A stretch of 64,000 nt of DNA, taken from Chloroflexi bacterium CSP1-4 (GTDB taxonomy: Bacteria; Chloroflexota; Limnocylindria; Limnocylindrales; CSP1-4). Below, one piece after another: positions 59,450 to 64,000 of the stretch. Position 1 is the first letter of the stretch. Every line of letters begins with the position of its first letter. The notes beneath the pieces were generated by a model. That model was not told the origin of the DNA. It searched no databases and was given only the letters and a program-made list of their open reading frames with translations. The stretch spans positions 87,060 to 151,059 of the forward strand of contig LDXM01000002.1 in assembly GCA_001443375.1 (NCBI GenBank), written 5' to 3'. The position numbers and the translations under genes are program-made.

Positions 59450-60621
59450 CCGCGGCGGACCCGCGCACGATCCTCGACCCGCGCACGATCCTCGTCGCGC
59501 CGGACTCGTTCAAGGGCTCGCTCTCGTCCGTCGAGGTGGCGCGCGCGCTGGCCGATGGCTGGCTCCGCGGGCGTCCGGGGGACTCGATCCGCCTGGCGCC
59601 GCTGGCCGATGGCGGCGAGGGCACGCTCGACGCGGTGGCGGCGAGTGGCGGCTGGCAGACGCTCCCCGCCTCCGCGCGCGATCCCCTCATGCGTCCGTTG
59701 GCGGCGCGCTTCCTGCGCGACGGCGAGCGCGGCATCGTCGAGCTGGCCGATGCCTCGGGGCTGTCGCGCGTCGCCTCCGCGGAGCGGGATGCGCCCGCGG
59801 CCTCGACGTTCGGCACGGGACTCGTCCTTGCGGCGGCGATCGGGCTCGGCGTCCGGCACATCGTGCTCGGTGTCGGCGGCTCGGCCACGACCGACGGCGG
59901 CAGCGGGCTGCTGCGCGCGCTCGGGGCGCGCTTCCTCGATGCCTCGGGCGAGGAGCTGGCCCCCGGCGGGGCTGCGCTGGTCAGCCTGGCGCGGGTCGAC
60001 CTCGACGGCCTGCCGCCGGTGCTCGCGGAGGTCGAGCTGGTGGTGGCTTCGGACGTCACGAACCCGCTCCTCGGCTCGCTCGGTGCCGCCGCCACGTACG
60101 GGCCGCAGAAGGGCGCCTCGTCGGCGCAGGTGGCGGCGCTGAACGCGGCGCTGGCCCACTACGCCGACCTGCTCGAGGCCGCGACCGGGCGGCGGGTGCG
60201 CGACGTCCCGGGTGCCGGGGCGGCCGGCGGCACGACCTTCGGCCTCCTCGCGGTCGCCGATCGCTTCCGCTCCCTCGAGGTGCGCCCCGGCGTGGAGCTG
60301 GTGATGGAGCGGACCGGCTTCGCCGACGCGCTCGCGACGGCCGACCTCGTGCTCACCGGGGAGGGACGGATCGACCGCCAGACGGCGTTCGGCAAGACCG
60401 CCCTGGGTGTGGCGCGGCGGGCCCGGTCGGCCGGCGTGCCGTGCGTCGCCTTCGGCGGCGGAGTCGAGCCGGAGGGGATCGCCGCCCTGGGTGAGCTGGG
60501 CGCGGTCGTCGTGCCCGTGACGGAGGCGCCGATGACGGTCGAGGACGCCATGGCCGCCGGCGCGGCCCCCATCGAGCGCGCCGCCGAGCGGGTGGCGCGG
60601 TTGGTGGGACTGCTGGCTTGA
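59446..60621 (+). CDS. Glycerate kinase (GlxK/GarK type)
   Basis: 391 aa from GTG 59446 (GTGA overlap). LVAPDSFKGSLSSVEVARALADGW, LAPLADGGEGTLDAVAASGG, LGVGGSATTDGGSGLLRALGARFLD, ASDVTNPLLGSLGAAATYGPQKGAS and LVLTGEGRIDRQTAFGKTALGVARRA are the hallmark blocks of type I glycerate kinase. It phosphorylates glycerate, here suitably placed to supply or recover phosphoglycerate for the GpgS-type gene upstream. An exact 18-bp tandem duplication at 59458-59493 encodes DPRTIL twice near the N-terminus. Confidence 0.93.
   Translation: MTAADPRTILDPRTILVAPDSFKGSLSSVEVARALADGWLRGRPGDSIRLAPLADGGEGTLDAVAASGGWQTLPASARDPLMRPLAARFLRDGERGIVELADASGLSRVASAERDAPAASTFGTGLVLAAAIGLGVRHIVLGVGGSATTDGGSGLLRALGARFLDASGEELAPGGAALVSLARVDLDGLPPVLAEVELVVASDVTNPLLGSLGAAATYGPQKGASSAQVAALNAALAHYADLLEAATGRRVRDVPGAGAAGGTTFGLLAVADRFRSLEVRPGVELVMERTGFADALATADLVLTGEGRIDRQTAFGKTALGVARRARSAGVPCVAFGGGVEPEGIAALGELGAVVVPVTEAPMTVEDAMAAGAAPIERAAERVARLVGLLA
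59458..59493 (+). repeat. 18-bp tandem duplication in glycerate kinase N-terminus
   Basis: GACCCGCGCACGATCCTC occurs twice in a row, giving DPRTILDPRTIL. In frame and probably harmless; it also leaves alternative starts open. Confidence 0.85.
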
Positions 60622-60707
60622 CCTCGTCCAGAGGCGTCTGTGGCACCCGGGCTTGAGCCGCCTGGCGCGTGAAGGCCATGTAGGCCGGCGCGAAGGGAAG
60701 CCCCCGC

Positions 60708-60903
60708 TGTGTTGCCACTGTCTTGCGCGAATGCCCGCAGCGGTAGCCGGCGCGAACGGAGGCCGGTTCGGCCCGAGGCGTGACGGGTGCGTACACACCG
60801 TGACGTTGATCACGGGCCTGTGGCCCGGACCGCACATCCCGCTGGCTACGGCTTCGGCGAGTGGCGTATGTCATGGGCGGGCCGGCCGCCCTGACCGATG
60901 GGT
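60708..60903 (+). repeat. Dispersed structured intergenic repeat, copy B
   Basis: Match to 23500-23698. Stems kept: GCCACT (60714-60719) with AGTGGC (60860-60865), GTAGCCGG (60743-60750) with CTGGCTAC (60842-60849, one G-U in place of G-C), and hairpin GGGCC-tgt-GGCCC (60814-60826), which is changed in sequence but still paired. It lies upstream of the antitoxin promoter. Confidence 0.7.
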
Positions 60904-60932
60904 GAGGCAGATGCGGGCCGAGTGACCCGCAC

Positions 60933-60961
60933 TTGACTTAGTCCATGGACTAAGTCATAGT
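60933..60961 (+). promoter_or_regulatory. Promoter with embedded 22-bp palindromic operator for Phd/PIN module
   Basis: TTGACT (60933-60938), 17-bp spacer, CATAGT (60956-60961). Between and over these, 60935-60956 is a perfect palindrome with half-site GACTTAGTCCA. ATG 60968 is 6 nt after the -10, so the transcript is leaderless. Binding by the antitoxin would occlude RNA polymerase. Confidence 0.75.
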
Positions 60962-60967
60962 CGTGCC

Positions 60968-61198
60968 ATGGCATCCACCGTCAACATCCACGAGGCGAAG
61001 ACCCACCTTTCCCAGCTGCTCGTGCGCGTCGAGCGCGGCGAGCAGATCGTGATCGCACGCTCCGGCAAGCCGATCGCGGTACTGACCGCCGTGACGCCGG
61101 AGCGGGCGCCTCGGCCGCGTGGGCTGGGGCGTGATTCGGTGGTCATCCACGCGAACTTCGACGATCCCCTGCCCGAGTTCGAGGACTTCGGGGGTTGA
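60968..61198 (+). CDS. Phd/YefM-type antitoxin
   Basis: 76 aa. VNIHEAKTHLSQLLVRVERGEQIVIARSGKPIAVLTAV is the standard Phd/YefM DNA-binding fold. The C-terminal tail (RDSVVIHANFDDPLPEFEDFGG) is the toxin-neutralising part. The toxin start overlaps its stop (TTGA). It should repress its own promoter through the palindrome at 60935-60956. Confidence 0.92.
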   Translation: MASTVNIHEAKTHLSQLLVRVERGEQIVIARSGKPIAVLTAVTPERAPRPRGLGRDSVVIHANFDDPLPEFEDFGG

Positions 61199-61581
61199 AG
61201 GCGCTCCTCGACACGCACACCTTCCTCTGGTGGGATCTCGATGACCCGCACATCTCGGCGCTCGCCGGCGAGCTGATCGGCTCGGATGACAGCGAGATCC
61301 TCGTCAGCACGGCCAGTCTCTGGGAGATCGCCATCAAGGCCAGTCGCAGGCGGCTGGAGCTGCCGGGGCCGGTCGAACGGTACGTTCCGGCGCGTCTCGC
61401 GACGTACCGCTTCAAGCCGCTGCCCGTCACGGTCGAGCACGCGCTTCGCGTGGCGGCGCTGCCGCCGATCCACGGCGATCCCTTCGATCGGCTACTTGTC
61501 GCCCAAGCGCAGGTCGAGGGGCTCCCGATCATCACGGCGGACCCGGCTATCGGCCGCTACGACGTCGACGTCATCTGGTGA
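61195..61581 (+). CDS. PIN-domain RNase toxin (VapC-like)
   Basis: 128 aa from TTG 61195. MKALLDTHTFLWWDLDDPHISALAGELI has the first Asp, STASLWEIAIKASRRRLELPG the conserved Glu, and HGDPFDRLLVAQAQVEGLPIITADPAIGRYDV the remaining acidic residues. The series D-E-D-D is intact, so it is probably an active Mg2+-dependent RNase of the PIN type with Phd as its antitoxin. Confidence 0.9.
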   Translation: MKALLDTHTFLWWDLDDPHISALAGELIGSDDSEILVSTASLWEIAIKASRRRLELPGPVERYVPARLATYRFKPLPVTVEHALRVAALPPIHGDPFDRLLVAQAQVEGLPIITADPAIGRYDVDVIW

Positions 61582-62393
61582 GGCGGGCGACGACCGCAGG
61601 AGCCCGCCCGCGTCGGCCCGACCCCGTGCGGGCCTGGGCGCGACGCCTCGAGCGCACGCGACCCGGGCTCGTGCAGGACGTCCTCGATGGCCTCGCCACA
61701 CTGCACGGGCGCCCGACGTGGGAACGCCGGCTTGATCCGACGAGCGAACTGGTCCTGACCATCCTCTCCCAGAACTCGGCCGACGTGAACGCCGAGCGGG
61801 CGTTCGAGTCCCTTCGGCGCGTCTACCCTTCCGCCGGACCCGCCGAGCGACACATCCCGGGAGGGGGTTGGGGAGGCGCCGGGCTCAGCGAGGCGCCGCC
61901 GCCCGACTGGATGGCCGTCGAGTCGGCGCCGCTGCCCGAACTGGTGGACGCGATCCGCCCCGGCGGCCTCGCGCCGCAGAAGGCGCCGCGCATCCAGGCC
62001 GCCCTGCGCACGATCCGGGAAGCGCGTGGCGACCACGCCCTGGAGTTCCTTGGCGAGATGGCGCCGCTCGAGGCGCGCGACTGGCTGACCCGCATCGACG
62101 GCATCGGCAAGAAGACGGCGTCCGTGCTGCTGCTCTTCTGCTTCGGGATGCCGCTGATGCCGGTCGATCGCCACGTCGAGCGCGTCTCGCACCGCATCGG
62201 CCTCATCCCCGCCAAGGCGACGGCCGACCAGGCGCACGACCTCTACCTCGCGCTGCTGGCGCCGGACCAGATGTACGAGGCTCACGTCAATCTCATCCGC
62301 CACGGCCGGATCGTGTGCCACGCCCGACGACCGGAGTGCGACCGCTGCCCCGTCCGCGCCCGGTGTCGCTTCGTGGACCCAAAAGCGCCGTAG
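61578..62393 (+). CDS. Endonuclease III-like HhH-GPD DNA glycosylase
   Basis: 271 aa from GTG 61578 (GTGA overlap with the toxin). Removes damaged bases. LVLTILSQNSADVNAERAFESLRRVYP, the helix-hairpin-helix IDGIGKKTASVLLLFCFGMPLMPVDRHVERVSHRIGL with Lys and the catalytic Asp, and the 4Fe-4S set C-x6-C-x2-C-x5-C in CHARRPECDRCPVRARC are all present. A Gly/Pro-rich insertion of about 35 residues (AERHIPGGGWGGAGLSEAPPPDWMA) after the first helices is not usual. Confidence 0.9.
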   Translation: MRRATTAGARPRRPDPVRAWARRLERTRPGLVQDVLDGLATLHGRPTWERRLDPTSELVLTILSQNSADVNAERAFESLRRVYPSAGPAERHIPGGGWGGAGLSEAPPPDWMAVESAPLPELVDAIRPGGLAPQKAPRIQAALRTIREARGDHALEFLGEMAPLEARDWLTRIDGIGKKTASVLLLFCFGMPLMPVDRHVERVSHRIGLIPAKATADQAHDLYLALLAPDQMYEAHVNLIRHGRIVCHARRPECDRCPVRARCRFVDPKAP

Positions 62394-62451
62394 GGCGAGC
62401 CCGAGTCGGCGGCGCCATCGTCGGTCCTCGACGCCACGCTACGCCCCTCGA

Positions 62452-62468
62452 TGTCAGTAGTACTGGCA
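62452..62468. promoter_or_regulatory. Palindromic operator, array 2 site 1
   Basis: TGTCAGTAGTACTGGCA, one base from the palindrome. Its centre lies 71 bp from site 2, the same spacing as in array 1. Confidence 0.65.
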
Positions 62469-62522
62469 CGCAGCCTTACATCCTCAGCCCAGGCCCCGAT
62501 CCAAGCGCCCCGACGGACGGAA

Positions 62523-62539
62523 TGTCAGTCGTACTGGCA
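62523..62539. promoter_or_regulatory. Palindromic operator, array 2 site 2
   Basis: TGTCAGTCGTACTGGCA, two changes from the palindrome. Its centre lies 82 bp from site 3. Confidence 0.6.
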
Positions 62540-62604
62540 TTCCGTACGCCAAGAGACCCGGAGCGACGTCGGGGGGCGGGGCGGCGAGCACTTTGAGTGT
62601 CTCG

Positions 62605-62621
62605 CGACAGTAGTACTGACA
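62605..62621. promoter_or_regulatory. Palindromic operator, array 2 site 3
   Basis: CGACAGTAGTACTGACA, identical to array 1 site 3 over all 17 bases. It lies 92 nt upstream of GTG 62713. Confidence 0.65.
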
Positions 62622-62699
62622 CGGAGGGCGCCAGCGTGGCGCCCGCGAACAGCGGCCGCGCGCACCCCAGCGCACCACGGACCCGCCCCTCCCCGCTGC

Positions 62700-62705
62700 T
62701 ATCCT
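62700..62705 (+). promoter_or_regulatory. -10 element of leaderless response-regulator gene
   Basis: TATCCT, 7 nt before GTG 62713. Confidence 0.5.
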
Positions 62706-62712
62706 CGGCGAC

Positions 62713-63426
62713 GTGACGATGGCGCCGCACGAACCGCGCATCCTCCTCGTGGACGACGACGCGAACCTGCTCGTCTTCCTCGCCGAGCAGCTCAAGTCGG
62801 ACGGCTTCGAGGTGACCACCGCGCGCGACGGTGTCGAAGCCCTCAAGCGCCTCGAGAGCGCCTGGCCGGACCTGCTGATCGTGGACATGATGATGCCGCG
62901 CCTCGACGGCCTCTCCCTCGCCCGCCAGGTCAAGGCGCGCGCCGACCTGCCGATCATCGTGCTCAGTGCCGTGGACGCCGGCGACAGCAAGGCCGAGGCC
63001 CTCGAAGAGGTGGCCGAGGACTACATCACCAAGCCCTTCCACTACCCCGAGCTGCGGGCGCGCATCCACCGCGTCCTGCGTCGTGTCGGAGATCGGGTCC
63101 CGGCGGGCCGGCTCCAGCTCGACCCCGGCCTCGTGCTCGACCTCCAGCGTCGACGCCTCGTGCTCGATGGGGTCGAGGTGCGCCTGACGCCGGTCGAGTC
63201 GCGCCTGCTCTACGCGTTGGCGGCCAACCTCGGCCAGGTCGTGCCCACCGAGACGCTCCTCGCGCGCGGCTGGTCGGAGACCGAGTCACCCGACCCGAGC
63301 TACGCCTGGGTGACGATGCGCCGGCTGCGCCGCAAGCTCGAGCGAGATCCCGACCACCCGGTCTTCCTGGAGACCGTGCGGGGCGTCGGCTACCGCCTCA
63401 ACCGGCTGACCGCCTCGAGCGGCTGA
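62713..63426 (+). CDS. OmpR/PhoB-family response regulator
   Basis: 237 aa. The receiver domain has the acidic pair RILLVDDDANLLVFLAEQL, the phospho-acceptor Asp in LLIVDMMMPRLDGLSLARQVK, and the conserved Lys in EDYITKPFHYPELRARI. The C-terminal winged-helix (GVEVRLTPVESRLLYALAANLGQVVPTETLLARGWSETESPDPSYAWVTMRRLRRKLERDPDHPVFLETVRGVGYRL) binds DNA. The kinase gene follows 8 nt later. The promoter region contains three palindromic sites, so it is likely to be under the same control as the XRE gene. Confidence 0.93.
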   Translation: MTMAPHEPRILLVDDDANLLVFLAEQLKSDGFEVTTARDGVEALKRLESAWPDLLIVDMMMPRLDGLSLARQVKARADLPIIVLSAVDAGDSKAEALEEVAEDYITKPFHYPELRARIHRVLRRVGDRVPAGRLQLDPGLVLDLQRRRLVLDGVEVRLTPVESRLLYALAANLGQVVPTETLLARGWSETESPDPSYAWVTMRRLRRKLERDPDHPVFLETVRGVGYRLNRLTASSG

Positions 63427-63434
63427 CCGACCCG

Positions 63435-64000
63435 ATGCGCCGCCTCTCCCTTCAGGGACGCCTGCTCGCCGCCCTCATCGCGGCCGGCATCGTCCCCGTC
63501 GTCGTCTTCGCGGCCCTGACGTTCCTCCTCGTCGGCGGCGCCGTCTCTTCCCGCCAGGCCGACGACCTGGCGGCGATCTCCCGGCTGGCGGCGAACCAGC
63601 TCGTCGGCGCCCCGCTTGACGCGGCCACCGCCCGGCGCTTGGCCGAGACCACGGCCGGGGACGCGACGCTCTTCGGGCCGGGTGGCGTCTTCCTCGCCTC
63701 GAGCGACCCCGACCTCGGCGTGCCCGCGCCGCCGGACGCGGTCCAGCCCGGCTCGGCGCCGGTCGTCGTGACCCGCGAAGGCCTCGTCACGGCCTACGCG
63801 GCGATCCCCAACGGGGCGGGCGTCGTCGCCATCAGCCAGTCGCAGGCCGCCGCGCCGGCACTCGCCGTGCCGCTGCTGGCGACGCTGGTCGTGGCAGTCG
63901 TGCTGGCCATCGCCTTCGGCCCCGTCCTGTCCCGCACGCTGGTCTCGCCGCTGACGCGCATGACGGCCACGCTCGATCGGCTCCAGGCCGGCGACCTCTC
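63435..64000 (+). CDS. Sensor histidine kinase, N-terminal part (cut by window end)
   Basis: 188 residues present from ATG 63435. Two transmembrane helices (LLAALIAAGIVPVVVFAALTFLLVGGAV; PALAVPLLATLVVAVVLAIAFGPVL) flank an extracytoplasmic sensor segment of about 100 residues. A HAMP domain begins at LSRTLVSPLTRMTATLDRLQAGDLS. The kinase core lies beyond the window. It forms a two-component pair with the response regulator upstream. Confidence 0.85.
   Translation, partial: MRRLSLQGRLLAALIAAGIVPVVVFAALTFLLVGGAVSSRQADDLAAISRLAANQLVGAPLDAATARRLAETTAGDATLFGPGGVFLASSDPDLGVPAPPDAVQPGSAPVVVTREGLVTAYAAIPNGAGVVAISQSQAAAPALAVPLLATLVVAVVLAIAFGPVLSRTLVSPLTRMTATLDRLQAGDL

Larger units (their letters stand above)
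60622..60967. other. Intergenic region between glycerate kinase and antitoxin gene
   Basis: 346 bp holding repeat copy B (60708-60903) and the promoter-operator of the Phd/PIN module (60933-60961). No gene is seen. Confidence 0.5.
62394..62712. other. Intergenic region with second palindromic operator array
   Basis: 319 bp without a gene. It holds three copies of the 17-bp palindrome (62452-62468, 62523-62539, 62605-62621) and the -10 of the response-regulator gene. Confidence 0.6.

Overview
The window is about 64 kb of very GC-rich bacterial chromosome with tightly packed genes. Start codons of neighbouring genes often overlap the preceding stop (ATGA, GTGA, TGATG, TTGA). Many genes appear to be leaderless, with a TANNNT -10 element 6-8 nt before an ATG or GTG. 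There is no complete tRNA, no rRNA and no CRISPR array. Several features point to a free-living, high-GC Chloroflexota bacterium, most likely a soil or freshwater Limnocylindria-type lineage: a Ycf45/SpoIIIAA-like R3H ATPase next to tmk, a YaaQ/DarA-type c-di-AMP receptor, PdxST, GuaB3, MreBC, and secreted proteins with FlgD-type Ig repeats. This assignment is inference from gene content, not from a marker gene.

Layout. 1-5.9 kb: surface polysaccharide genes (DegT aminotransferase, hexapeptide acetyltransferase, beta-solenoid-like protein, DUF3048 lipoprotein, GT4 and polyprenyl-phosphate mannosyltransferase-like enzymes). 5.9-12.1 kb: two large secreted proteins (a GH18 domain and a caspase-like domain, each with FlgD-like Ig modules) and a LysM membrane protein. 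12.2-16.6 kb: UDP-sugar dehydrogenase, mreC, mreB, radC. 17-21.6 kb: CPBP protease and small membrane or zinc-ribbon proteins. 21.6-31.3 kb: guaA, a membrane-bound class III cyclase, SRPBCC, guaB3, Nudix, DinB, MFS, the c-di-AMP receptor and a diguanylate cyclase. 31.3-36.8 kb: operon pdxS-pdxT-GNAT-R3H ATPase-tmk. 37-39.5 kb: an XRE regulator with three palindromic operators, an XRE/nucleotidyltransferase toxin-antitoxin pair and a small membrane protein. 39.5-47.3 kb: leucine/isovalerate catabolism genes (methylcrotonyl-CoA carboxylase beta and alpha, methylglutaconyl-CoA hydratase, HMG-CoA lyase). 47.8-49.2 kb: a scar region with a tRNA-Val relic, a transposase relic and a 73-bp direct repeat. 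49.3-52.7 kb: HNH nuclease, CCA-adding enzyme, TPR protein, galE. 53-60.6 kb: MFS, a ligase-like pseudoenzyme, and a glucosylglycerate-type compatible solute cluster. 61-64 kb: Phd/PIN toxin-antitoxin, endonuclease III and a two-component system cut by the window end.

The most notable signals are four. (1) A 17-bp palindrome, TGTCAGTA-G-TACTGACA, occurs in two separate three-copy arrays with the same 71-bp first spacing. (2) A roughly 197-bp intergenic repeat occurs twice, about 86% identical, with conserved nested stems including a compensatory G-U pair. (3) An excisionase-type DNA-binding domain is fused in frame to the methylcrotonyl-CoA carboxylase biotin subunit, behind its own leaderless promoter. 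(4) An ATP-dependent DNA-ligase-like protein has lost its catalytic lysine.
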